Positions 38,597 through 58,156 of a stretch of DNA of 64,000 nucleotides are shown here, piece by piece. The stretch comes from Taxillus chinensis (Eukaryota > Streptophyta > Magnoliopsida > Santalales > Loranthaceae). The notes beneath the pieces are model-generated. The model was given only the letters and a program-made list of their open reading frames with translations. It was not told the origin of the DNA and did no database searches. The stretch spans positions 11,342,842 to 11,406,841 of the forward strand of contig CM042084.1 in the NCBI GenBank assembly GCA_023512835.1. The letters are read 5' to 3'. How positions within the stretch are numbered: position 1 is the stretch's first letter; each line of letters opens with the position of its first letter. A program made the translations under genes and the position numbers.

Positions 38597-38902
38597 GGCC
38601 TAGGAATAGGATGCTTCCAAGTGGACCAAGTAATTCTAGCCCGGTGCTCTCTCTCTAAGAATGCAGGTTTCCTTCTTTTTCTTTTTTCTGTTTGCCGAGA
38701 AGTTGGCAAAGGAGATTTAACTTCCCAAAATTTCATTTCTAACCATCGAAAAGTTTAAGTTAACACATTTCAAATGGGTGCTACTATAAATCATAAAAAG
38801 GATACAATACCCTTAAAAAGATCCATATATTTATTTCAATGAAGTCATTTTCATCTATAATTTTAACATGTTTTATTTCCATCACCCCACTTTCCATGTT
38901 CT

Positions 38903-45220
<6,318 letters not shown>

Positions 45221-45318
45221 TGGACCAAGAGAGGTGAGAGGGGGAGAACCGACAAGGAAGCGAGGTTGGGGGGAAGGAGGGACGTAACGTTCTGGCCGCA
45301 GCGAGTCTCCGCGTCACG

Positions 45319-45324
45319 TATATA
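45319..45324 (-). promoter_or_regulatory. TATA box of the alanine aminotransferase gene
   Basis: The minus strand reads TCCTATATACGTGACGC about 100 bp before the ATG, at normal TATA distance for a short leader. The adjoining ACGTGACGC contains an ACGT core (bZIP-type). A GAGCC repeat of four units lies just upstream (45348-45367). Confidence 0.55.
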
Positions 45325-46711
45325 GGATTGGACATTTGGACTGCGATCGGCTCGGCTCGGCTCGGCTCAACCAACGGCTCCCTAACAACGCGGCGCTATC
45401 TGGCTTCAATTTTTTTTTTTTCCTTCGCAACGCTGATTTGTGAGTTATCGAAATTACGTGTCGTTGCGTGGGAAAACCAACCAGAAAATTAAAAATGAAA
45501 CACGTTTAATTTATGAAATGTTTTTCGAATTTTTTTTATGTATGAGTTATCAATGTTGGTATTTGTATACAAATAAAATCAAATGCATATTAATTTCAAT
45601 AAAATTTTCGCATTGGCTTATACTAATAAAATAAAATAATATTTTAATATATAAAATAGACAGTGTGTCGAAAGTTGGAGAAAGAGTATGGGAGCAGAGA
45701 TGATTAGCAATTAAAATATAATTTGGAGATATACAAAGTTGTAAATGTAATTAGTTAAAAATTTTAAAGATGAAAAATTTTAAATATAATTTTAAAGTTG
45801 TTAATATTATGCAAATTTTGCTTTGCATGTATGGATGCATATGCCAATGTGATTCTCTGAGAGTGATCAGAGGATGAACAGAAACTGGATAGGAGTGTGA
45901 GATCAAAAAAAGAAGTTTTGAAGGGTTAGAATTAGTGATAAAAAAATAATTAGTTTGTATCAAATGTTTTATTTGATCATAAAAGTCACAAATAGGTTAA
46001 ATCGTGCTATTACATAAAACTATAATTACATGAATAAATTATTATTTATATATTTCTTAATATAATATAAAATTTTAGGTTCTTAGTCCAAAATCATGTT
46101 TTTTTATTTTTGAAAACATATATATTCATTGTCCGAGTTGTTGCTTAAATTCCATTCAAATGTATTAGAAAATATATTTTAGTTGCTTATTAAAATTGTC
46201 CACTTTCTCACTCGAAAATCATACATGAATCTCAAATACTTTTTTATTAAATTTTGTTACTTTAACTGTAATTTAATTATAATTATTATATTTGCTCTAA
46301 CGCATTTAAGAGAAAAAATGTATATGTTGACAAATAACACAATAAATAAATATTTTTAATTAAATAAAAAATAAATTTAAATCATAATAATTTAAATCGA
46401 TCGAAACTGATACGAAAAAACATATTTATATTATGAGAGCACTCGACCAATATTAGTTTATCCTCAAATAACCAATTTAACAACGGTAACTTGAGAAAAA
46501 TGATATTTTAGCTTTAACTAATTTTTCTAGATGATTTATATGACATAGGTTGTATGAGAAAGAATCAATTGGGTCATAGCTATTAAGAATATCATAGTTT
46601 TAATTTGAAAACTCTCCATATTTGAAGTTCTTAAAATTTCAGTCGAAGTGCGAAATGAATATTTAATTCAACTTTTCGTTTAATTTATCCTCAATCACTT
46701 CTTTCATTTTT

Positions 46712-46713
<2 letters not shown>

Positions 46714-46768
<55 letters not shown>
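46714..46768. repeat. (AT)n microsatellite
   Basis: About 27 pure AT units followed by TTTTA repeats. No other structure is seen around it. Confidence 0.95.
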
Positions 46769-46771
<3 letters not shown>

Positions 46772-46799
46772 TTATTTTATTTTATTTTATTAAAATTCA

Positions 46800-47060
46800 A
46801 TAAGTGTCAGGTTATTCCACGCGGAGTGTTACATGTGCAGCTTGTCTGCTTCCACGTGGACGCACGATAGGGTTTTATCCGTTCCCACGACGACTCCCCG
46901 CATCGCGTAGAGTCTGCATCCGACAGAGATCGACCGACTCGGCTCGGCCCAGTGGATGGCTTTCAGAAGCCACTACGCCGGTTACCGTTTTTTCAACGGT
47001 TCGCCGCCCCTGCATCCGCCTCGGCCTCGCGCGCTTCGCGCCCACTGCTTTCAATTTTTT
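46800..47060. other. Isolated GC-rich island, unassigned
   Basis: A 260-bp segment rich in CG dinucleotides (CCACGCGG, CGCGCGCTTCGCGCC) is sharply bounded by AT-rich DNA on both sides. Short frames are open on both strands (for example minus 46875-47081, basic and Arg-rich), but none resembles a known family. It may be a relic first exon or promoter island. I cannot assign a function. Confidence 0.4.
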
Positions 47061-47644
47061 TATTGTTTTCTTAGACAACACGCCGTTCCGTAACCTTTTT
47101 TTTTCCTAAATTATTTATGACTTTTTAGGAGTTTGACTGCAGTTTTTTTTTTAAACAAAAAAAAAACATTTTTTAAAGGGAAGAAGGCTTTTGGAGAATG
47201 AGAGAAGCAAATTATTGCGTTCGGAATATTACTTTTATTATTTTATTCAAAATAATTCCCGTGGATCAATGATTACACGTATGAATGCGGGTGTGAAACG
47301 AGTATTTTAAAAATGTTTCAAAAAGTTCATCATGTTTTGATTTAAAATTTGACAATAAGCCGAAGAAACTTCGAAATGGATTTTTTTTTAAAATAATATT
47401 ACATAATTGCACTGATCAGCTTCTATCGCCAGCCTGTGTTGGAAAAATGAATGCGGAATTCCGCAAGTCCATTGCAAGTCATGAATGTTGATTCAATTAC
47501 ATCCTTAAAAAAACGTAACCCATATATATATATATATATATTGCGAGCAATAGATTCAACCAACAGTGGCAATTCTTTTCCACCTACTAGGGAATCCTCC
47601 AGACACACCCATAACCACATTCAAGCAAGCACCAGAGCAACATA

Positions 47645-48130
47645 TGTCACACCCTGAATTCGGAATGTTTCTTAGTAATACTTTTCAACTATGAAAAAAT
47701 ACTATATGTAGAAGAAGGGTAGATTGAAGTGTAAACAATATGCAATGGAAGACTCCAGTCAGTTCATGTCGGAAAATGATTGAAGCTCATTCGAAGTTTA
47801 GACGTGTCGATCCCTTTAAGTGCGGAGAACACGTCGTTAGTCAATGACTTGACGTTGAAAAAGTGATTTGACAATTCTTACATAAACTGATCGAGAACTA
47901 GAATTAATTGTATGAGCTCTATGACAGAACAAAATCAGTCTATGTGCATTTTAACCCTCAAATGCTAAACTTAGTGGATCAATTAAAGTAAAACAAGTGA
48001 GGTAACAGGTTGAAAGGCACAAAAAATCTGTGACATGTGTCCCTTAACCATTAAGAACCACATCAAGTATTGAAACTCGATCTCCTTTTCCAAATTTAAT
48101 GGCCAAGGAAGTTAATGTTAAGATATACAA
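47645..48130. mobile_element. Possible LTR remnant of a related gypsy-type element
   Basis: Begins TGTCACACCCTGAATTCGGA, close to the TGTCACGCCCCCGAATTC terminus of the LTRs in this window (reverse orientation). The following sequence does not align further by eye, no opposite terminus or TSD was found, and the right limit is arbitrary. Confidence 0.3.
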
Positions 48131-48460
48131 ATCTAAGCCGTCCTTTGCGTTCGTTCAAAAATGAGTAAACAACAAATATGGGTACACCTAGCTAGCTTCA
48201 TTTCATTTTGAGGGATGGCTCTCCAACGGCATTGGTGATTACATGCAGCGCGTGCTAAATTGAAGGACGTACGACATCCGCCTAAAACTCTATAAGACTG
48301 TAGCTAGGTGTAGCCAAACTTATGGAGGTATATATAATTAATACAAATTCAAATATTAAATTATTCCAATAATTTTTTAAAAATAGCACACTTCTCGTAC
48401 CCAAAATTATTAATACCGCCATGAGGCACGACCAGCTCAATTGCACAACATAGGAAGGCA

Positions 48461-51400
48461 TCAAAGACCAAGCGAGTAAGGGAAGGTAGTGGCAGGCAGC
48501 CAACTGGCGCCGGCAATGAACTCCCCAGGCGTGAACTGCCGAGCCTCCGTCGCGTCAATCACCTTAAACCCCGCCCAAGCCACCCGCGCCCCGGTCCCCG
48601 AGCCCGCACCGGAGTTGGCGTGCTCCGCGTAGTACAGCGTGCTCAGCGCGAAGTTCCCACTCCACTCGAACCACCCCGCCGGGTGGATGACGTCACTGAT
48701 CGACGTCTGCATGACCACCGTCCTCGAATACTCCTTCCATGGCCTCCCCAGGTACGTCGGGAAGTTGGCCCGAACCGGCAGCAGGTCGGACGTGGCTCCG
48801 ATCCGGCACTTCTGGATGACGATCCCGGTGTTCTGGTTGGGGTCGGTGCGGCCCTGGGCGGTCACCATGTTGCGCTGGCCGGCGCGGGGGAGTCGCGCGT
48901 GGATGTCGCAGTCCACGAGGACGGCGGCGGCGTTGCCGAAGATGAAGTCCACCGTGCCGGCGATGAGACAGTTGATGAAGAACTGGCGGCTGTTGTGGAC
49001 GTAGAGGGTATCCTGGTAGGCCAGCATGTCGCACTGGTAGAAGGCGGAGAGGTCGGAGCCGACGCGCAGGGCCACGGCCTGGTGCTTCGATGGCCCGGCC
49101 GTGTTCTCGAAAGTAATGTCCCGCGCCAGAAATCTCTCTCCCACCACCGCTGCACCCAACAAACACTATCAGCAATCACATTACCACATCCCACAAGCTA
49201 CGCGTTATGCTGACCCATGAACAAATCCCGTGAGCTTTTCTAGACCTAGCTAGCTAGTCTGATAAATATCTCACACACACACACGCAGCCGCAGGCACCG
49301 ATATTCAGCCGTATTCACTCACAAATGCGATCGTATAGCACAATATGAGCAGTATGTATTTATCAGACTAAAAATATTTATTTAATATATATATAGGGTG
49401 ATTATGACGTAAATTATATTTTTATTTAATTTTTTATCCGGTATATATATAGTACCTACAGTCATCCCTACAAAGTAAAATTTGAACCTATACGCACATG
49501 CCATCATAACGATCATTTTCTCTTTAATATTTTTCCATATATATACACACACACAAATAAACGGGGTTGTTGAGCCATGAGTTTTTCTGGACCTTGTCAA
49601 TTTGACTTTTATATATATATATAAATATGGGTTGTTGATTAGTTACTCACGGTAAGTGAAGTAAAGCTCATATCACGTATGCTTGTACGGCCTGCCATAA
49701 TTGCTGAACGCAAGTCATAATGAATAAACACATATATATTTGGAAAAACTACGTAACGTTTAATGTGGGCATGAGATTGGACCACACAAATAAATTGTCT
49801 GAATGGAGAACACATCGGGCCCATAATAACTCAAAGATAACACGAAAATGCAAAGTCGGTGAGGCCCAACGCCGGCGGGCGTATGGAAACAACATTTGAT
49901 ATATTCATCGACGTCAAATGATGGCGGGCGGGACTGAGGGCCATACGACCGACGAATGCACCACCCCACCAAAGCCACCAATACACAGGCAGGCTTTAAG
50001 TGATGGAGGGACCACATAGTATGGGAAAAGATAATCCCTACCGTGTTGGAGAAATGGTTCTCGACTCCATTAATGAAAAACCATTTAAATAGCCCAACTT
50101 TGAAAATGAACTCGGCATCCATGCATCCCCCTCGCTTTAACTATACCAGAAAAGTAATGTGTGACTGACTATGATGTGTGAGTTTGATAAGAGACGGGTG
50201 GACGGACGCTCCTAGAGCAGTGACTTCCAGCTTCACTGATAGGAACAGGTGGAGTAGATCGAGCCCACACCAAAACCGGACAATAGCCCAGGAAAATTCT
50301 AACATAATAATTTTGAATACGTTAAAATTCAATAACATAATATTATTTTAAATAATAAATTTTTATTATTCAAAAATATTTTTTAAAAATAATTACATTT
50401 TTAAAAATAATAACATAGCAATCTTTTAAATTTAAAATTATTTTTGAAGATCAGTGTAACCCGTTTTGTGTTGTTGAGAATGTCGGCCAAACTAGGCTAG
50501 GGCGCTAGGCTATGGCTCTCTCCGGCTGGGAGGGCCCATTCTCTTAAGGCTGGCCTGACATAAAGGGCTAGCTGTTTATAGGTTAGGTGGTAGGAAGTAG
50601 GAACTAGGGAATAATTGAAAATTGAAATTATGCATAACGATGATAAGTAATAATAATAATAATAATAATAAGGAAGAGTCGGATTAATGATTGACTCACC
50701 GACAGTGGCAGAATGGAAGGTTGTGCTGCCGTCGACCACATTCTTGTTGCCGGTGATGATGGTGTTCTTCCTCCCATCCCCCATGAACATGATGTTGGTC
50801 TTCTTCTTAGTCACCTCCACATTCTCCCTATACACCCCCGCCTTGATCCTTATCACATACCTGCTGCTGCTCCTCTCCGGAGCCGCCGCCACCGCCTCCC
50901 CCACCGTCTTATAATCCCCGGTCCCGTCAGCCGCCACCACCACGTTAGGCGTCACAGCCCGCGCCTGCAGCAGCCGCCTGTCTCCCGCCGATAGCCACTC
51001 CGGCCACCCATCTGCCATCAGCCGCCTCCCCTGGAGGCCCTCTCCGGCAGCTTCGGCGGCGGCGATGTCGGCGTCGGTCATGTTTCTCACCATAGCCAGC
51101 GCGTTGCTGCACAGCCGCTCGGCGTGCTTCTCGTCGTCATAGAGGGAGGAGCGGACGCGCTTTTCGTCGGCGCCGCCGTAGGAGAAGCCGTCGAGGCAGG
51201 TCTCTTGGTTGGTCATGGCGGCGCTGAGCAGCGTCTTGATGTCGTCGGCGTGCTTGGCTAGCGACTTGACTCGGCTCGGGTACTCCTTAAGGTCCGCCGC
51301 CGCCTTCCGGAGCTCGTCCAGCGTCTCATCCGAGGTCTCCAGGCAGTCGCCCAAGGCGATTTTCTCGCGAGGCGTGAGGTTCTTCCTCGTAGCCGCGAGC

Positions 51401-51684
51401 TTCTTGATGGCCTGGTAGTTGCGCTCCACGGTGGCCGTTGACGCAGCCAGCGACGCCTCGATGACGTCCTTGTGTGACGTCAGCTTGACGGCGGCTTCCG
51501 GCGAGGTGGCTAGTGTGGCGTAGCAGAGATCGGGGTAGAGCGTGGAGCTGCATGAGGATCTGAGGATGTGGTGGTCGCCAGAGGCGAAGCCCACCATGGC
51601 GGCGACCAGCAGACAGGTGGAGATGATGGGTGCGTAGCCGTAGGTCATCAGTTTCATGCGACTTCGGTTTTTTGTGTCGGACAT
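48461..51684 (-). CDS. Pectinesterase with inhibitor-like pro-region (type I)
   Basis: Removes methyl esters from cell-wall homogalacturonan, releasing methanol and free carboxylates. Two exons (50700-51684 and 48461-49149) around a 1550-bp GT-AG intron give 557 aa. A membrane-spanning signal segment lies at about residues 17-36. A PMEI-like pro-domain follows at about 40-200, with Cys45, Cys54, Cys113 and Cys163. Subtilase-type processing motifs are RRLM (220-223) and RRLL (236-239). The catalytic domain has GVYREN (283-288), QAVAL (352-356), YQDTLY (373-378), GTVDFIFG (393-400, with the catalytic Asp) and LGRPW (462-466). All are intact and the length is typical. The exons are far more GC-rich than the neighbouring genes, while the intron is AT-rich. 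The start MSDTKNRSRMK is the first in-frame ATG; Met10 or Met13 could also serve. Confidence 0.96.
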
Positions 51685-51767
51685 GGTTCCTGTGGCACTT
51701 TCTACGGGTATTTAGCTGTTTGGAGAGCTTGGAATTGAGTGTATGTAGCTTGGTGTGTGTGTTCGTG

Positions 51768-51789
51768 TATACATATATATATATATATA
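51768..51789 (-). promoter_or_regulatory. AT repeat serving as possible TATA region of the pectinesterase gene
   Basis: A (TA)n tract lies about 85-105 bp upstream of the pectinesterase ATG, followed on the minus strand by a CA-rich leader. It is the only TATA-like sequence at a usual distance. Support is positional only. Confidence 0.35.
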
Positions 51790-52773
51790 ATGGAAAATTC
51801 TACTAAGGTAAGCCGCGCAGTAAGAATTAAAATCAATTCGACAGTAAGTATGCGTTGCCGGCTTACCTGCACATGGGACCCGTGAAAAAACAGGGAAAGG
51901 AACGATGGGGGCCGGGTCAAAACGACACGTTACGATTTTTTGCATATTTCTAGCTAGTCAACTTTTATGGAACGTTGTATAATGCATTACGCGGAAGATG
52001 ACCCAGTAACCCTTTCTAAAGGCATTGTTAATTTGAATTTAAGTATTGAGTTGGATGGTTAGCTACATCAATGAATATTTTGTAATGTTATTACTGAGTG
52101 GATGGGACAAGGAGATTCCTCAACGTAGCATTCCAAGCTTTGTACTTTCTTCCTTAAATCATTTCAATATCGAAACGATGACCGATTGGGAAAAATGCCA
52201 GCCTGAATAGACGTTAGGTTGCTTGGTAAGATAGAAAAAAAAGATAAAAAAACAGGTGAAAAAAGTAGAAAGAAAAATAGGTAAAAAAAAAAAGATAGAT
52301 TTTATGTTTTTGATCCATTGATATAGAAAATAAGGTGAAAAGTATTATATATATAATATTTAATGTTTTTTTATAATTATTAATTTATATAATTACTAAA
52401 TCATCAATGCAGTCTGGCAAAAAGAAGTACAAGTGATAATGTTCATTTTCAATCCAAAATCATGCAATTTTGCTATAAAAATTAGACACAATTTTTGACA
52501 CTTTTTACACGTTATTTGAAGGTTTCTATATCAGCCAAGCAGAGAAAAGTTACAATTTTATACCTTTTTCATCCCGCATTCGTTTTCCATAGTTTTCTCG
52601 CGTTAGCTAAACATAACATTAAAGAGTTGCTTCACATCCAATATATGAAGGAGGAAATACCAAGTATATTGTATATGTAGTTTGTATAAACATTTAATAC
52701 AATTAAGCCTAGCTAGTTTAGCATACTATCATGCACATTTTAACATCTAATAGCATGTCCAATATGATATCAT

Positions 52774-52776
<3 letters not shown>

Positions 52777-52828
<52 letters not shown>
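52777..52828. repeat. (AT)n microsatellite
   Basis: About 26 pure AT units in intergenic DNA. The tract is self-complementary and can fold as a cruciform. Confidence 0.95.
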
Positions 52829-52831
<3 letters not shown>

Positions 52832-55800
52832 CAATATCCAATCTCCTTATATAAATTAGTGGGGATATAAAATTTTCATAGTTTTCTTTTAGGTAAGTAC
52901 ATGGGAGATGTTTTGTATGTCCAATCTAGCGTAACGTTGTTTAAAATAATGGATTCAATATGTGTTTATTTTAATTTAAAAATAATAAAAGTTTAAAAAT
53001 TATTTAAAAAACTGTGAGTTATATAACTGATTTTAAAAGTTTTTATAATTATTTTCTGTTTTAAATTTAAACTTGATTATGTTAGAAAACTCATATTTTT
53101 TTCTGTTTTATTACTTTGGCCCATCAAGTATTATATTTTTTAATTTTTATGGATACACACTCTTTTAAAAACATATTTTCTGTCCATTAAACAAAAAATA
53201 TTTTTAAATTACAATTCAATATGAATTCCAATAAAATTTAGAAAATACAATATATAAAGCTAAACCTGTACCAAACGTGTTTCAAGGCTATTTTGTACAA
53301 TGTTCTCAATTGGCAATTTAATATTCAAAAACATAAAATTGTGAGCCCCGAAAATTTGTTCAGTAAATGATGATTTAAATTCGAATTTCAAATTTATATG
53401 GCTTGTTGGGTGTTTTCCAGTTGTCTCCTTTGCTTGTTTTTAAATTATAATCAAATTCAAAAACGAACACATTTTTTCACTCTCTTTCTTTTCTCTTTCC
53501 ATTACTTCGCTGCTAGATGACAAGCTCCATTGAAATCCTAAAATCAACAACCCAAAAGAAGCATGCAACATTAATCAATCGATTATCATCGCCCCGACTT
53601 TGCGCAATCCCAAACTTGTCTAGGCTATCCTTTGAATACCATCTTGATTGCTTCCTCGGATCCTTGAACAGTACATTGTTGGGTTTTTTTTAGATGATGA
53701 AGTAAAAGAGGTAGATTGATTGTTTGGAGGTGCAAGTTTTCGAAGCTGTTAGACATGACGTAGAAATGGTGATGGCAAAGCTATAACACAAATGGAATTA
53801 GGATTTGAGCCTTGAAAGGGTCAAGGCATAGCCATAAAAAAGAAAGGATGCAAGGCCAAGTGAAGCCTATGTCTTGTGCTATCAAACTTTAGTATAAAAT
53901 AAAGACATTAATCTAACTAATTTATTGCTTCTATAGTTATAGTTATATTATGTTATTAGTTTCTTTTTTATTGTTATATTTTTTAATTTATAATTTCATG
54001 ATATATATATATTTTAAATTTTATGTTATTCCTAAAATTCAAATAAAATAATAATAAATTTTAATAGTTTAATACGTGCATACAAATATTTTTATTATAT
54101 ATATATATATATATATATATGAGATAAGATTCTCAATTTGAAAATGCCAACACATAAATATCTAAAAACATTTTCAAATAAGCCTCAGATATTTATCTCT
54201 AGGTTTTTTTCCTTTTCTCCCACAATATCCTCATTTGTGTAACTAGTCTAATTTGTCATTTTTAAATGAATAAATGAAATATTATTTAATTTAGTTTAAT
54301 TTTTAAAAAGTAAATTTAAAAAAAGACAATTAAAAAAAAAAGTCTAAGAGAGCCATGGATCACGGCCATACAAAATTATTAATGAAAAACCAATGTGGAG
54401 ATGGCATTTTAGAAAATTCCACACAAGTCCCGCCATGGATCACGGCCATCGTTTATGATGGGACCCATGTACAACACGGTTGGACCCATGCATAAGTCAT
54501 CCGTGTACCTCTCCCTAACCATGAAAGCAATATCAATTAATACTACTCACGTACGATTGAGGTCTGGGAATGGAATTGGAGTTGGCAGTTTGTGTTGCCA
54601 TGAATAGACGTCCTACGCCCATTAGTCTTGCGTGGGCAACCCATGTCCACCCGAAAGCCAGAACAGAAGAACATGCATGCTTCCAACTCTTCTTTCACTC
54701 AATCTCTCTCCCTCTCTCATTTCATCAAATGCCTGCCTTCTATTATTCGCACACCTTTTCTTTTTCTTTTTCTTTTTCTTTTAAAAAAGCATATACTTTT
54801 CGTTATTCCTGTCTTCTTCCTTTTAATTAATATTTTTTGTTGGTGTACAGCAACATAAATGCTTGATTACAGCAACATAAATACTAAAAATAATGAGTTA
54901 GGGATCTCTAGATGACTGTATAATATATAGTTTATATTTTTAACACCAAGATTAGATAGTATTGAACAACTGTATCAGAATTACCGCAGTGTCTGATGTT
55001 ATTGACTGGTTTGTCTTACTTTACAAATCTTCAAAGAAAAACACTAGCAGCCGGCCCCATTGATCGCGGCAGTGGCGACGTGTGGATATGTGTTTCTCTT
55101 TCGCAGGATAAGTGAATTTTCTGATTCATTAATTAGGGTGCCAGGTGCCAAGCAAGCAGCCCCCTTCATTTGTTGGAGCCCGACAATAATATTAATCCTT
55201 CACCAATATATACACATATATATATTAATAAAAAAACAAAAGGAAAGGGATTGGAAGAAGAACACTTTCAAGCTCAAAGCATTCCCAAAAGCCTCTATTC
55301 CATTTTCCATCATTCCGGCAACTTCTCTGCCCTCTATAAACCACCAAGAGGCTTAGCCAAGCACAATAAAAATGAGCTGGCCACGTTTCTTCCAAGAATT
55401 TTCCATTTTTAGTCATCTTCCCAAATTCTGGTGAACTCGCTCTTCATTTTCCGTGGAAGGCATTTATCCGGCAAAAAGAGGAGAAGTGGAGAAGGACTAT
55501 ACCAAGAAATGGTTTTTTTTTTCTTGTTATAGGTGTTCAAAAGCAAGGAATAATTATAAGAGGTTGCACGAAAATTCTCAAAATTTGATGAAAAATGGGA
55601 AGAAAGAATATGGTGGAGATCAAGACCAGCGGAAAATAAAGCACGCCATTCTAAACTCCTTTAGAATAATTGTTAAGCAAGTTTAGATAATTTAGAGTAG
55701 AGGTAGAAGGAAACAAAAATGAAATTTTGCAAATAAAAGCGTTGAAAAATTTCCAATATTAAAGAAATGTAACATTTTGAATTGTCAAATAAAATGAAGA

Positions 55801-57814
55801 ATATTTTAATATGTTTGCAAATATTTCTATGGAGTGAACAAAAAGAAAAGAAATAATAAAATTAAGAATACTGCAGTTTTTTTAAAATTTACTTTTTTAA
55901 ATAATTAAAAGTAAAAAATATTTAAAAAATATTTAATTAATACAATTCACTACTATCCAAAACCCCCGCACCCTTATCACACGATGTTCCCAAAGCAAGA
56001 ACTCGATTAAATATGGGCTTGTATCACTTTTTTCATTTTATCAATTTAGTTTTCAAAAGTTTACTTCTTAATCTCTCTATTTTAATTATTTATTAATTAA
56101 AATATTTTTTTAAAAAATATTTTTTTATGTTTTTTAAATTAAAAAATAAATACGGTAAGAGAAAAAATATATATGACTAGAAAAAATAATATTTTAAATT
56201 TAAATAGTTACTATATATTTTTGTTAAAATAGAGAGTATGAAAAATATAATTTTTAGATATTTTTATTAAATTGACTCAACTAATATAAAAAATAAATAT
56301 AAAAAGTCTATAGTAATATTCTAAGGAATAGAAATAAAGTTATTTAAAAAATAATATTTTTAAAATTTCATCTAGAATAATTTTTTAAGAGTTATTTGTT
56401 TTAAGCATTTCCAAGAAAATAGGCATTAAACGTTTTATTTATTTCAAGTGTTTAAAAAAACGAAGTGCAAAGATGTTTCTTAAAAAAAATTAAAACTCTT
56501 TAAGCAATATAAAAAATGTTTAAAAAAAAATTACAACTCTATTTTCAAAAGTATCCCATTTCTCAATAAATACAGAAAAACAAAAAAAAAAAAAAAATCA
56601 AAAATTTCATATCTTTAACTAATATTTTTACAACGTAAAAAAACAAATTCAAAAACATAAAATAAAAACTACCCAAAATGATTCATGTTTATGCTAAAAC
56701 TACATAGGCTTGATTCCTCTTATAGAAATATGTAGGAGCCTCTTTTATTGAGGTTCAAAAAAAAACATAACATAATATATTATCAGCTAGATTGACACTC
56801 TCCAGTGATGTTCTTTACCCAATGCATTAGAAATTTTTCTGGAACCACCCATCATAACTTACTTTGTCCAAGCATAAGAGGTTATAACAACTTTAACATA
56901 CATAATATGAAACATATCATAGAATTTCAATAAAACATTTAAGGTTAACAAGAATAACCATGAATATCAAAATGGTTATCTACCTTAATCAATAAAATAA
57001 ATTATTAAGAGAGAGATTAAAAAAGAAGCTAATGTTCTCAATAATAAAATGGAAATAAAAGAATAAAAAATATAAAATGATTCAACAATAATTACATGGA
57101 ATAAAATAAGAGAAAAGTAATGATGAAGAAAAGAAAATCTTTACACTCCTTTTGACATTCCATATGTCTTAAAACCTTGAAAAATATCAAAACACTAAAT
57201 TAGCATCAAGTTTATTTTAATTTATTCCTTTTATTAACCTTACTTATAAATAAATATTACACACATCAATATATATATATATATACACATATATTTTTAA
57301 ATACTATACTTTAACTTATATCTTTCAATAGACGATTGAAAATACCATGCTTGTAGGACGAGATATTTAATTTGGGTTCCATCTTCTATTTCGATTTTAT
57401 CTCCTATTTTGATCTCACTCGTCATAAACCTTGAGTTGTGTAATAATTAAGTTATATTCCTTGATAGTTTCTAAATAAGATTTACTTTTCGTATTGGGTG
57501 ATTGGAAAAGATGTTCAATAAGTTTATCTTTCCTATTTATCTTCCACCTTAGCTAGGATGGATTATGAAATTTAGACATGGGAGGAAAGGGGAGATCCAG
57601 AGGGGATGAGGATGGGGGTAGATGTGAGGTTGAAATATTAAAAATTGGAGTTGTAAAAGAAGAACGGTGATTATCAGGAAAATTCATTATGAAAGTTGTT
57701 CCTTACAATCTTTCGCTATCTAGAAAAAAACATTAAGTTAATATTTTCATATTTTCACTTTAATTATATAAGAAAAATTCTATGATAAAATAACATAATT
57801 TAAAATAATTATAT

Positions 57815-57960
57815 ATGTATATATATAAGGTGGCAAGGCTAACTATATATGTATATACGAGATGGTATAACAAACCATATAAATTACATATGTGAGGTGG
57901 TAAACTCAACCATGTAAATAATATATATGAGGTAGTAAAACTAACCATATAGATCTTATA
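57815..57960. repeat. Short minisatellite, about four units of 40 bp
   Basis: The phrase ATATGAGGTGGTAAAACTAACCATATA recurs in four diverged forms between 57820 and 57960 at about 40-bp spacing. It is AT-rich and noncoding. Confidence 0.7.
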
Positions 57961-58156
57961 TAATAAATAACAAGTAACTTCAAAATCTTGAGTATTACCT
58001 TTTGTAGAATTTCGACACTTAGTAAGTACCAAAAACAAGAGAGGGTTTGAGTAGAGTATTTAGGGTGTTAAGAGGGCTTGAGGGAGTGTTTGTAGATAAA
58101 ACTTCTTGGTATGACTTGAGGGAACTTGTGTATTAAGGAGGGAGGCAAGACACTCC

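Larger units (their letters stand above)
37676..38902. other. Spacer between two convergent genes
   Basis: About 1.2 kb between the stop codons of the mutase (plus) and the aminotransferase (minus), so it holds both 3' untranslated regions. It contains a GT/GC repeat (37846-37866) and a (CT)n microsatellite (38571-38596). No gene is recognised. Confidence 0.6.
45325..48460. other. Intergenic stretch between the aminotransferase and pectinesterase genes
   Basis: Mostly AT-rich. It contains a long (AT)n at 46714-46768, an isolated GC-rich island at 46800-47060, and a sequence from 47645 that begins like an LTR terminus. No intact gene is recognised, and open frames in the island lack known domains. 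Confidence 0.5.

Noticed and set aside
48620..49213. Long open frames opposite and out of frame with pectinesterase exon 2 (up to 197 residues)
   Set aside because: Shadows caused by high GC. The minus frame encoding the pectinesterase carries all motifs and joins to exon 1.
50713..50994. Plus-strand open frame over pectinesterase exon 1
   Set aside because: Antisense shadow in GC-rich coding DNA, with no family resemblance.
54570..54858. Overlapping plus-strand frames with TTTTTC repeats
   Set aside because: The sequence is driven by a polypyrimidine tract and lacks any recognisable protein feature.
55453..55686. 77-residue basic open frame
   Set aside because: Lys-rich, no domain, no splice partners, in AT-rich DNA; expected by chance.
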